This document shows positions 1 to 6,741 of a stretch of 12,902 bases of DNA, in pieces. The stretch lies in NCBI GenBank assembly GCA_016781705.1, contig JADDPV010000205.1:1-12902 (forward strand). Reading direction: 5' to 3'. A program made the position numbers and the translations under genes. This DNA is from Rubrobacter sp. (GTDB lineage Bacteria > Actinomycetota > Rubrobacteria > Rubrobacterales > Rubrobacteraceae). Positions within the stretch are counted from its first letter, which is position 1; each line of letters begins with the position of its first letter. A model generated the notes under the pieces. It did no database searches. It worked only from the letters and a program-made list of their open reading frames with translations, and had not been told where the DNA came from.

Positions 1-236
1 CACCGGATACACCCTAATTCGAGTCGACTCGTCGGCTTTCTTTTCCTTTAGCTTCACAGGTACATTACGAAGACGAGCAAGCCCCGCGCGAGTACCGAGC
101 CGATTACACGCAACCGTACCGCAAACCGTCGTCGAGGCAGGTTCGCCGGTGCAGCGTTGGTCGGTGGAAGCTGCTATGCTCACCCGGCGACCGAACTTGG
201 TCGCAAGGCGGTTACTCCGGTATCTGGACGGGGGTT

Positions 237-1004
237 GTGATGATGGTTCGTTACGATGATTGGAATTTCTGGCGATTCGTCGGCCTCGCCCGCTCGATCA
301 GCATGTACTACGGCAGCCCGTTGCGAAACCGCACCTTAGCGCGCTTCTACGCCGAATTCGTCAGACCTGGCGACCTCTGCTTCGATATTGGTGCTCACGT
401 AGGCAATCGGCTCTGGGCCTGGTCGAGGTTGCGGGCCCGCATCGTCGCCCTCGAACCCCAACCGCACTGTATGCGCCTGTTGCGCCGCTGGTACGGCCAT
501 CACCCCCGCATCACGCTGGTCGAACAGGCCGTTGGGGCTACACCCGGTACCCAAACTTTATTCGTCAGTGAGCGCACGCCCACGGTGAGCACCCTCTCCC
601 GCGATTGGATTGCAGCCGTGCAGGCCACGCCCGGGTTTGCCAAGGTGCGCTGGGACCACGGTATTTCCGTGCGTGTCACCACGCTCGATGCACTCATCGC
701 CCGGTATGACGCGCCGGCCTTCTGCAAAATCGACGTCGAAGGCGCCGAGCTCGATGTGCTGTGCGGCTTGTCGTACCCGCTCAAAGCTCTGTCATTCGAA
801 TACATCCCCGCCACGGTCGACGTCGCGTTGGCCTGTATCGAGCGGTTGAGTGACCTGGGCCGGTACGAATACAACTGGTCGCCTGGGGAATCGCATCATC
901 TGCGGTCATCAGTCTGGCTCGATCCCGTCCAGATGGCTGAGCTCCTCCGGCGCATGCCCGTGCATGGGGGGTCCGGCGATGTGTATGCCCGTCGGCTCGA
1001 TTGA
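237..1004 (+). CDS. FkbM family SAM-dependent methyltransferase
   Basis: The protein has about 255 residues and the FkbM-type methyltransferase layout. The SAM-binding motif I is FDIGAHVGN (about residues 49-57), followed by the acidic loop ALEPQP. The family signature KIDVEGAEL lies near residue 163, and FEYIP follows it. FkbM enzymes transfer a methyl group from SAM, usually to a hydroxyl of a small molecule or sugar; the substrate cannot be read from sequence. GTG 237, ATG 240 and ATG 243 are all possible starts. The G-rich stretch at 226-234 fits ATG 240 or 243 best, and 237 is the longest form. A small inverted repeat, GCGACC (187-192) with GGTCGC (199-204), lies in the leader. The gene stands alone: the next gene is convergent, and nothing links it to the riboflavin-like operon. 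The 236 bases before it hold no gene I can recognise, only a perfect palindrome CGAGTCGACTCG at 20-31. Confidence 0.85.
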   Translation: MMMVRYDDWNFWRFVGLARSISMYYGSPLRNRTLARFYAEFVRPGDLCFDIGAHVGNRLWAWSRLRARIVALEPQPHCMRLLRRWYGHHPRITLVEQAVGATPGTQTLFVSERTPTVSTLSRDWIAAVQATPGFAKVRWDHGISVRVTTLDALIARYDAPAFCKIDVEGAELDVLCGLSYPLKALSFEYIPATVDVALACIERLSDLGRYEYNWSPGESHHLRSSVWLDPVQMAELLRRMPVHGGSGDVYARRLD

Positions 1005-1199
1005 ACGGCCCGGGCCGAGACGTTGCCGGGCAGATCGTGAACGTAAGCAACGGAATCTGTGACGACGTCCCGGTAGTAAGGTGCTTCGTTTTGCATGAGA
1101 AGGCACAGCTTGTCAAGCCAAGGTGGTGGCCGCGAGCGATCGGCTAGTGAGGGCCGGAGAGCGAAAAGCTTGGCTACGTGCAGGATAAATTTACGGAGC

Positions 1200-2144
1200 T
1201 TAGCTCTTCTCCGCGGAGATCCCGTACATCAGCGGCACTGAGTGCATCCCTTCCGGCGGGACCATCCGCCTGCCGGGCAACTCGCGCATCCCCGAGAAAT
1301 GGCGCTCACCGTTGGAGTAGGGATACTCCTCCACGGCTAGTATTCTGAGACCGGACCGGGCCAGGGCGGTTATCACCTCACCGAGCCCCCACCTGGAGAG
1401 GTGGGCCGGTTGAGGGTTCTCGAAGCCGCGAACGCCCTGGGCGAAACCGGCGGGCGTAAGGCCGCCTTCCGACTCGCCGACGTAGTCTCCCACCCCCTCC
1501 TCCAGGGGTTGCCGCTCCCCGCCGCAGCGGTAAGGTTTGACGCGCCTCCAGCCTGCGTCGAACATGTCGGCAGCCGGGTGGAAATCCACGAGTACGAAGC
1601 GGCCGCCGGGCGCGAGAACCGTGGAGATCCCTTCGGCCCACGCCGCAAGGTCGGAGAGCCAGCAGACGACCCCGTAGGAGGCGAAGACGACGTCGAAGCT
1701 CCTCTTCCGGTGACCCGCGTCTTCCAGCCAGTCGTAGAGGTCGGCACGCTCGAAGGCGACCGGGACGCCGCTCTTCCGGGAGAGCTCGCGGGCGGCAGCG
1801 ACGGCGTTGTCGCTAATGTCGACGCCGGTCACCCGCGCGCCGAGGAGGGCAAGGCTCACGGAATCACCACCGGAGTTGCACTGGAGGTGTGCGAGCCTCC
1901 TGCCTTCAAGGTTCCCGAGGAGGGTGCGCTCCTCGGGGAAGAGGGTCGTGCCACCTTCGCGCAGAAAGCCGGCTAGGTCTCCCCGGTGGCTGTCGAGAGC
2001 GCCCACGGCTACGTTCCAGGAGAGACGGTTCTGCTCCCGAATATCTCTGCTGTCTATGCTACCCCTTCCTTTCTCTCCATTGCGGGACGCTGCCAGAGCG
2101 CTCAGCGAGTCGAGCGCAACGCCGCGGCCTCCTTCAGAACCCAC
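1200..2144 (-). CDS. class I SAM-dependent methyltransferase, last gene of the rib-like operon (start unclear)
   Basis: This is a Rossmann-fold methyltransferase. It has the variant motif I HLQCNSGGDS, the acidic-loop motif GVDIS, the motif FDVVFASYG and LAPGGRFVLVDFHP. HLQCNSG in place of the usual LDLGCGTG is, from memory, typical of one bacterial subfamily. The substrate is unknown; the operon suggests a pterin- or pyrimidine-derived product. The start is a problem. Family members normally begin just before the segment DIREQNRLSWN. At that place a strong SD-like sequence (AAGGAAGGGG) precedes the codon ATA at 2057-2055, and no ATG, GTG or TTG exists in frame nearby. The nearest conventional start is GTG at 2144, which I used; it lies 43 bases inside the upstream glycosyltransferase and has a weak RBS. 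An ATG at 2183 is also possible. Either ATA initiates, a start codon was lost, or the protein carries an unusual N-terminal extension. Confidence 0.85.
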   Translation of the reverse strand: MGSEGGRGVALDSLSALAASRNGEKGRGSIDSRDIREQNRLSWNVAVGALDSHRGDLAGFLREGGTTLFPEERTLLGNLEGRRLAHLQCNSGGDSVSLALLGARVTGVDISDNAVAAARELSRKSGVPVAFERADLYDWLEDAGHRKRSFDVVFASYGVVCWLSDLAAWAEGISTVLAPGGRFVLVDFHPAADMFDAGWRRVKPYRCGGERQPLEEGVGDYVGESEGGLTPAGFAQGVRGFENPQPAHLSRWGLGEVITALARSGLRILAVEEYPYSNGERHFSGMRELPGRRMVPPEGMHSVPLMYGISAEKS

Positions 2145-2596
2145 AGGAATCCCGCCACGACCTCGTCCCAGCGGGGCAGGCATCGGGCGCGTCGACGCGC
2201 CGCGGCGGACATCCTGGCCCGAAGCTCCGCGTCCGGGAGCAGGAGATCCAGCGCTCCCGAGAGGGCCTTTTCATCTTCCGACGGCACCAGTAGGACAGCC
2301 TGCTCTCCGACCAGATCCGGGACCGGCCCCACGCCGCAGGCGAGGACCGGCAGACCGTGGGCAAGGGCTTCCGCGTAAACGATACCGTAGCCCTCGTAGT
2401 GGGAGGGAAGCGCGAAGAGGTCGGCCCTGGCGTAGGCGGTGGCGAGCGTGTCGTCGTCCACCGGACCGGTCACGGCAACGCATACGCCGGGACGCTCGCT
2501 GACCTCCGCGACGGGCCCCGAGATCACCCGGACGTTATAGAGGTAGCCGCCGGTCAGCCTGCCCGTGTCTCCGACCGTCACAAAGGCGACGCGCAA
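2102..2596 (-). CDS. GT4-type glycosyltransferase with the middle of the protein missing
   Basis: The frame encodes 164 residues, whereas GT4 glycosyltransferases usually have about 340-400. The first 25 residues (beginning MRVAFVTVGDTG, then a GGYLYNVRVI segment) are a normal N-terminus with its glycine-rich acceptor-domain loop. From about residue 29 the sequence is already the C-terminal donor domain (GPVDDDTLATAYARADLF), with the GT4 E-x7-E motif at Glu68 and Glu76 (HYEGYGIVYAEA). Roughly 170-200 residues between these parts, including most of the acceptor domain and the GR...KG region, are absent. The join falls near 2520 and is in frame. The TTG start at 2596 has GGAG five bases upstream. 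The gene follows the PTPS-like gene by 12 bases. An intact version would attach a sugar to the pathway product; this form is unlikely to be active unless the deletion is an assembly artefact. Confidence 0.8.
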   Translation of the reverse strand: MRVAFVTVGDTGRLTGGYLYNVRVISGPVAEVSERPGVCVAVTGPVDDDTLATAYARADLFALPSHYEGYGIVYAEALAHGLPVLACGVGPVPDLVGEQAVLLVPSEDEKALSGALDLLLPDAELRARMSAAARRRARCLPRWDEVVAGFLWVLKEAAALRSTR

Positions 2597-2608
2597 GGAG
2601 ACTCCGGA

Positions 2609-3010
2609 TCAGACAAGGGGATCTTCGCGGGCAGCGTAGACATCCGCGGACTCCCGGATGCTAACCGTGAGCGAGGAGTCCAGGCCCCTGCCGCGTAAGG
2701 AAGGGGCGAGCTTCTCCCAACAGCGGCGGGCCACCGCCTCGGCGGTCGTGTTCACGCCCGCGAGGGCCGGCACCTCACCGAGATCCCGATAGTGCAGGGA
2801 GGCGGCGAGCCCTTCGACGGCCGGGCGCAGCTCACCGATGTCGCAGAGGGTCTCGTCGTTTCGCAGGCGCTCGCCGCGCACGATAGCCTCCATCCGGTAG
2901 GTGTGGCCGTGTGGCCTCGTGGCGGATCCAAAGTCCCCCACGAGGTGGTGGGCCGCCTCGAACCTCGCCGCGACAAAAATCTCGTACGTCCTGCCTCCTC
3001 TCCTACTCAT
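2609..3010 (-). CDS. 6-pyruvoyl-tetrahydropterin synthase / QueD-family protein lacking the usual catalytic cysteine
   Basis: The 133-residue length fits the PTPS/QueD (T-fold) family. The three expected zinc ligands are present: His21 in FEAAHH, and His34 and His36 in the HGH motif. NTTAEAVAR and the C-terminal VSIRESADVYA match the family's NPTSENLA and glutamate-bearing WETP-like segments. In canonical PTPS and QueD the catalytic Cys lies four residues before the first His of HGH. Here that residue is Ala30 and no other Cys is near, so standard PTPS or QueD chemistry is doubtful. The gene sits between an MDR dehydrogenase and a glycosyltransferase in an operon headed by GTP cyclohydrolase II, so its substrate may be a pterin or pyrimidine derived from the GCHII product. 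That is inference. The ATG at 3010 overlaps the ancestral stop of the upstream dehydrogenase frame (TAG at 3005-3003), suggesting translational coupling. Confidence 0.85.
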   Translation of the reverse strand: MSRRGGRTYEIFVAARFEAAHHLVGDFGSATRPHGHTYRMEAIVRGERLRNDETLCDIGELRPAVEGLAASLHYRDLGEVPALAGVNTTAEAVARRCWEKLAPSLRGRGLDSSLTVSIRESADVYAAREDPLV

Positions 3011-3016
3011 TGTAGG

Positions 3017-4075
3017 TCAGGACCACCTGAGCCGTCTCGGAGGGGCGCTCGTCCACGAGCCGGTAGGCGCCAGCGGGGCCTCCGAGAACGCGAAGCGGTG
3101 GGAGATAAGGCTCTCGAGCCGCAACCCGGGGTCTTCGAGCAGCCCGAGCACAGCCTTCGTCCTGCGGGTCCTGTCCCAGCGCGGCGCGAGCTCCGGGTTT
3201 ACCCGGCCGACCTGGGAAGAGCGCAGCCGGATCCTCTCCCGGTGAAAGCGCCCTCCGAGGTTGAGCGTGACCGGCTTGGTCCCGTACCAGGAGGCCACCA
3301 CCACGGTCCCATCCCCGGCGACCAGCTCCGTGGCGGCCCGCAGAGCCGCCCCCGCCCCGCTCGCTTCGACCGCCACGTCGGCGCCCCGCCCGCCGGTCGC
3401 CTCCAAGACGCGCTCCTTCAGGTCTTCGCCCGTCTCCAGAGCCTCATCGGCTCCCACGGCAAGCGCGAGCCTCCGCCGACTCGCTAACGGCTCCACGACC
3501 AGTACCTGCCGGGCTCCGGCCATCCTGAGCAGTTGGGCCACCAGGAGACCCACCACACCGGCACCGAACACCAGCGCCGTCTCCCCTAGCCTGAGCGGCG
3601 CGTCGTGCACCACGTTCAGAGCGGTCTCCAGGTTGGCCGCGAACAGGGCGCGCTCGGGTGAAACGCTTTCTTCGGGGAGGCGAACGGGCAAACCGGCCGC
3701 CACGGTAAAGAGGTCCTGGTGCGGGTGGTGAACGAAGACGAGGTCTCCGGGGGCGAGTTGCTCGACTGCTGGTCCACTGTCGAGAACGCGGCCGACGGCA
3801 GCGTAGCCGTACTTTATCGGGAAGGCGAAGCTTCCCTCTAGCGTGGGAAGGTCCAGTGCCAGGTTCGGCGGCGCCTCCCCGCGGTAGACGAGCATCTCGG
3901 TCCCCGGGCTCGGGGCGGAGACTACGGTGCGGACCCGCACCTCGCCGGGTCCCGGCGGCGAAACTATCTCGGGGCGAAGTTCCGCCGCTCGTGACGCGAC
4001 GAACCAGAGAGCCCTGGCCTCTAGTTGGCCGGCGGCCTCGCCGGCGCCACGTCCGGGTGCGGGATCAGCCCTCAT
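3017..4075 (-). CDS. MDR-superfamily (zinc-type alcohol) dehydrogenase, C-terminal frameshift
   Basis: The protein has 352 residues with the medium-chain dehydrogenase fold. A GroES-like N-terminal half (SPGTEMLVYRG, about residues 56-65) is followed by the NAD(P) Rossmann motif GAGVVG at 171-176 and GGRGADVAVEASG near 228-240. The catalytic-zinc CGxD motif is replaced by SPGTE, as in some zinc-independent MDR members, so the name alcohol dehydrogenase is loose. The last 17 or so residues are out of frame. From 3065 the next frame reads YRLVDERPSETAQVVLTYNE and stops at 3005-3003, overlapping the following gene by 8 bases exactly as tight operon genes do. One base therefore seems to be missing within about 3066-3071. 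The start ATG 4075 overlaps the end of the upstream reductase gene by 11 bases. The likely role is an oxidation or reduction step in the operon's pathway; the substrate is unknown. Confidence 0.85.
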   Translation of the reverse strand: MRADPAPGRGAGEAAGQLEARALWFVASRAAELRPEIVSPPGPGEVRVRTVVSAPSPGTEMLVYRGEAPPNLALDLPTLEGSFAFPIKYGYAAVGRVLDSGPAVEQLAPGDLVFVHHPHQDLFTVAAGLPVRLPEESVSPERALFAANLETALNVVHDAPLRLGETALVFGAGVVGLLVAQLLRMAGARQVLVVEPLASRRRLALAVGADEALETGEDLKERVLEATGGRGADVAVEASGAGAALRAATELVAGDGTVVVASWYGTKPVTLNLGGRFHRERIRLRSSQVGRVNPELAPRWDRTRRTKAVLGLLEDPGLRLESLISHRFAFSEAPLAPTGSWTSAPPRRLRWS

Positions 4076-4781
4076 CAGACGCCCCAGGGTAGACGATGCG
4101 GGCGTCGAGGATCAGGTCAACGCCCAGAGTAGTAACGGAGAGGTCTACGAGGGCTATGGAGTCGACAAGCTCGCAGATGCCGAGATCTCCTATAGCCTCC
4201 ATGCCGCGGCCGAGGATCTTGGGCGCGACGCAGACGGCGAGGCGGTCCACTAGCCGATCGTAGAAGAGGGAGGTGATGAGGGTCGCCCCGCCTTCGACCA
4301 TCACGGAGCGCACTCCCCCTTCCCAGAGGACCGCCATCAGGGCCCCCAGATCCACTCTCCCGCTAGCATCTTCGGGCAGCTTGAGAACCCTCGCCCCGAG
4401 GGCCCGCGCCTCCTCGCGGCGCGCCTTCGGGGCGCGCCCGGTCACGGCGAGGACGGTTCCCTTCGCAGCCCTGTTCGCGAGGACGGCGGCGGTGGGCGGG
4501 AGACGCAGGGAGCTGTCCACCACAACGCGCAGAGGATCATCCCCGAGCGCGTGGCGGACGGTGAGGTGCGGGTCGTCCGCACACGCGGTACCGACGCCGA
4601 TCATGATAGCGTCGTGGCTGGCGCGCATCTCGTGCGCGAAGACGAGGGACTCGGGGCAGCTGATCCACTGCGAGGAGCCGTTCGCGGTCGCCAGGCGCCC
4701 GTCGAGCGTCTGGGCATAGCTCACGGTGACGGCCGGGCGTCCGGTCGTCTGCGCTTCGGCGGTCCTTGCTTGCTCGGTCAT
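4065..4781 (-). CDS. RibD C-terminal-type pyrimidine reductase, stand-alone
   Basis: The protein has 238 residues and matches only the reductase half of RibD (dihydrofolate-reductase-like fold). Seen motifs are SYAQTLDGRLA (21-31), HEMRASHDAIMIGVGT (50-65), DDPHLT (69-74) and MVEGGATL (161-168). The zinc deaminase domain that forms the N-terminal half of bifunctional RibD is absent. Enzymes of this type reduce the ribosyl chain of 2,5-diamino-6-ribosylamino-4-pyrimidinone 5'-phosphate, or of its deaminated form, using NADPH. A lone reductase beside GCHII suggests reduction of the GCHII product without prior deamination (inference). The start ATG 4781 gives an ATGA overlap with the ribA stop and has GGAAAGGA upstream. 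An open frame continues upstream to 5246, but only as a shadow of ribA. No other riboflavin gene (ribB, ribH, ribE) is in the window. Confidence 0.88.
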   Translation of the reverse strand: MTEQARTAEAQTTGRPAVTVSYAQTLDGRLATANGSSQWISCPESLVFAHEMRASHDAIMIGVGTACADDPHLTVRHALGDDPLRVVVDSSLRLPPTAAVLANRAAKGTVLAVTGRAPKARREEARALGARVLKLPEDASGRVDLGALMAVLWEGGVRSVMVEGGATLITSLFYDRLVDRLAVCVAPKILGRGMEAIGDLGICELVDSIALVDLSVTTLGVDLILDARIVYPGASDEG

Positions 4782-5428
4782 CGCCGAAGCGAGTCCTTTC
4801 CGGCGGCCCCGTCCTGCGGTGGGAGGAGATGCCCCATCTTCTCCCGCTTGGTGCGCAGGTACTGCGCGTTGGAAGGGTTGGGCGAGACCGGGAGCGGCAG
4901 CCTCTCGACGACCTCGACGCCGTAACGCTTGAGGCCCTCGATCTTGGCGGGGTTGTTGGTCAGCACGAGGGCCCGGCTTACGTCGAGGTCCGAGAGCATC
5001 TGGGCCGCCACCCGGTAGTCGCGTGCATCCTCGGGCAACCCCAGGGCTAGGTTTGCCTCGACCGTGTCCAGGCCCTGCTCCTGTAGGGTGTAGGCGTACA
5101 TCTTCCTGGTCAGGCCGATGCCCCGCCCCTCCTGGCGCAGGTACAGCAGAACGCCGTATCCCCGCTCCTGGAGAAGCCGCAGGCTCTCCTCCAGCTGCTC
5201 GCCGCAGTCGCAACGACACGAGCCGAACAGGTCCCCGGTCATACACTCCGAGTGCACGCGCACCAGAACCGGCTCACCGCTGCGTGCCCCATTGGTAGCC
5301 CCGTCACCGACAGGGCCGACTGTCAGGGCCACGTGCTCTTTTTCGTTCGACTCACCGTAGACGTACATCATAAAGTCGCCGTGGCGGGTCGGCAGGTTAA
5401 CCTTTGCGACGCGCCTGAGGTGCTGCAT
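4778..5428 (-). CDS. ribA: GTP cyclohydrolase II
   Basis: This 216-residue protein has the full RibA layout and about the family length. The N-terminus KVNLPTRHGDF matches E. coli RibA. The zinc-binding cysteines are at positions 62, 73 and 75 in SECMTGDLFGSCRCDC. The GTP-binding and catalytic segment is RQEGRGIGL (99-107), followed by KMYAYTLQEQGLDTVEAN, and the conserved C-terminal region contains LTNNPAKI. It hydrolyses GTP to 2,5-diamino-6-ribosylamino-4(3H)-pyrimidinone 5'-phosphate, formate and pyrophosphate. It is not fused to RibB. ATG 5428 was chosen because it aligns with the E. coli start (MQ..RVA); GTG 5434 and TTG 5440 are alternatives, and none has a strong SD. A mini-ORF with a better SD lies just upstream (5477-5442). 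It is the first gene of the minus-strand operon and overlaps the reductase gene by 4 bases. Confidence 0.93.
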   Translation of the reverse strand: MQHLRRVAKVNLPTRHGDFMMYVYGESNEKEHVALTVGPVGDGATNGARSGEPVLVRVHSECMTGDLFGSCRCDCGEQLEESLRLLQERGYGVLLYLRQEGRGIGLTRKMYAYTLQEQGLDTVEANLALGLPEDARDYRVAAQMLSDLDVSRALVLTNNPAKIEGLKRYGVEVVERLPLPVSPNPSNAQYLRTKREKMGHLLPPQDGAAGKDSLRR

Positions 5429-5441
5429 GCTCACATCCAAT

Positions 5442-5477
5442 CTATCGTGGTTGGATCTCGAATCGGCGGGGGATCAT
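5442..5477 (-). CDS. possible 11-codon leader ORF upstream of ribA
   Basis: A short frame encodes MIPRRFEIQPR followed by TAG. A full SD (GGAGGA, 5488-5483) lies 5 bases before its ATG at 5477, and its stop ends 13 bases before the ribA ATG. The SD is clearly better than anything in front of ribA itself, so ribA might be translated by coupling to this frame. I recognise no family for so short a peptide, and the SD could equally be a leftover of a lost gene. Confidence 0.25.
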   Translation of the reverse strand: MIPRRFEIQPR

Positions 5478-5809
5478 GGCATTCCTCCGGGTGCTGCCGG
5501 GTTGCCCTCGAGGTACTTCGGATGGCTTGCCTGATGCTCAGGGATACGATGGCCGGGTTATGTAGAAGCCGCGCCGGCGCCTCCGGCGGAAGGCTGCATG
5601 GGGGGCCGTGGCGTACGAGATCGGCGCCGCGCGCCTCGCAAGTCGCGACGTCCAGCGACGCGACCGTGCGGGCGTTGATGTGGTGGGGCCGCTCCGGTGG
5701 ACGGCCGGGCAAGACAGCAGGTCTATGGCGGCTTGTAGCCTCTGTATCGGTGATGCTCGGCCTCCTTTCCGAGTCTGATCAAGGATGCTAGCACGCCCCG
5801 TTAAATGGT
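5478..5809. other. divergent intergenic region between the rib-like operon and the SDR operon
   Basis: The 5441-5920 gap separates two divergent operons, and promoters for both should lie here. On the minus strand a frame is open from 5712 to 5431 (93 codons), but it has no convincing start, no family I recognise and mixed codon use. It may be a vestige of a gene once present at the head of the rib-like operon. I searched for an FMN riboswitch (RFN element) before ribA and saw no conserved core. On the plus strand AGGCCGAGCATCACC-like pyrimidine/purine runs around 5740-5775 form no clear element. Confidence 0.35.
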
Positions 5810-5850
5810 GCACAAGGTGTGCTCTGTACTATTGGTCCGCCATACCGGAT
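5810..5850 (+). promoter_or_regulatory. putative promoter/operator of the SDR-MDR-aldolase operon
   Basis: A perfect inverted repeat GCACA-AGG-TGTGC (5810-5822) is followed at once by TACTAT (5827-5832), a fair -10 hexamer. Next comes TTGGTCCGCCATACCGG (about 5832-5848), an imperfect palindrome resembling FadR/GntR-type operators (TGGT...ACCN). No good -35 is visible at the right spacing. Sugar and polyol catabolic operons are often under GntR repressors, but no regulator gene lies in this window, so this is only suggestive. Confidence 0.3.
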
Positions 5851-5920
5851 TGGATGGCTCCAAGTGGGGCAAGCAAGACCTGGAGCGCGAATTGGGTGAG
5901 GACAAGATATTGATGGAGAG

Positions 5921-6650
5921 GTGGTGTGGGTCACCGGGAGCAGCAAGGGTATCGGCCGGGCGGTCGCCATCGGCCTGGCCGAAGAGGGCTGCGACTTGGC
6001 CATCCGCTACAACAGCAGCGAGAGCGAGGCCTGGGAGGTGGTGGAGCAGATCGAGGCCGCCGGAAGGGCCGCCCTCGCGATCCGGGGGGACGTCTCGGAC
6101 GCCGGGGACGTAGGGAGGATGGTCGGGGAGATCGAGGAAAGGTTCGGGCGCCTGGACGTGCTGGTGAACAATGCGGGCTCCTTCGTCGAGCGCCACACGT
6201 TCGAAGAGACGACTGAGGACCTGTGGGATCGGGTGATGGCGGTGAATCTCAAGAGCGTCTACCTCGTGTCCCAGGCGGTGTTGCCGCTGATAAAGCGCAG
6301 GGGAGGCGGTAGGATCGTCAACATATCCTCCGTCGCCGCCAGGAACGGGGGCAGCCCGAGCTCCATCGCTTACTCGACGGCCAAGGGCGGCGTCAGCACC
6401 CTGACCCACGCCATGGCGAAGGCCCCTTGCCCCCAACGACATCCTGGTCAACGCCGTCGCCCCGGACCGCATAGATACTCCGCTGCACGAGGAGTTCACT
6501 CCGGACGAGAAACGCGAGGAGGCCGCGCAGGACATACCCCTCAAGAGGGAGGACACGCCCGAAGAGGTCACGGGAGCTGTGCTGTTCCTCGCCTCCCGGC
6601 GCGCCGGCTATGTCCTCAGCGAGGTCGTCGAGGTGAACGGCGGGCTGTAG
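5921..6650 (+). pseudogene. SDR-family oxidoreductase, frameshifted
   Basis: The first 168 codons encode a classical short-chain dehydrogenase/reductase. The NAD(P)-binding motif is TGSSKGIG (residues 5-12), with NNAG at 83-86, Asn109, and catalytic Ser137, Tyr151 and Lys155 (YSTAK). After codon 168 the frame is lost at a CCCC run (6423-6426). Removing one C restores AKALAPNDILVNAVAP and an in-frame tail of about 75 residues ending ...EVVEVNGGL at the TAG 6648-6650, the normal SDR C-terminus. The N-terminus also looks short: the usual L-x-GKV lead-in is missing. A nearby ATG (5913) with codons for ME lies in another frame, so a second 1-base loss near 5918 is possible; GTG 5921 is a makeshift start. 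It leads an operon with a zinc MDR dehydrogenase and a class II aldolase, suggesting polyol or sugar oxidation. Unrepaired, the protein would lack its C-terminal third. Confidence 0.8.
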
Positions 6651-6741
6651 ATGGGCTCACCGCCGGGGCTGACGGATCGCAGATGCCATGGTACTTTGCG
6701 CGGCGTGGGGGGTATGGGGCCAGGCAGGAGGAGGCAGACCC

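Noticed and set aside
4782..5246. N-terminal extension of the RibD-like frame
   Set aside because: It overlaps ribA throughout and shows no deaminase motifs; ATG 4781 with the ATGA overlap is the natural start.
5429..5560. FMN riboswitch upstream of ribA
   Set aside because: No RFN core sequences or nested stem pattern could be found on the minus strand.
5801..6571. 256-codon minus-strand frame opposite the SDR gene
   Set aside because: The SDR motifs TGSSKGIG, NNAG and YSTAK on the plus strand define the real gene; the antisense frame is a shadow.
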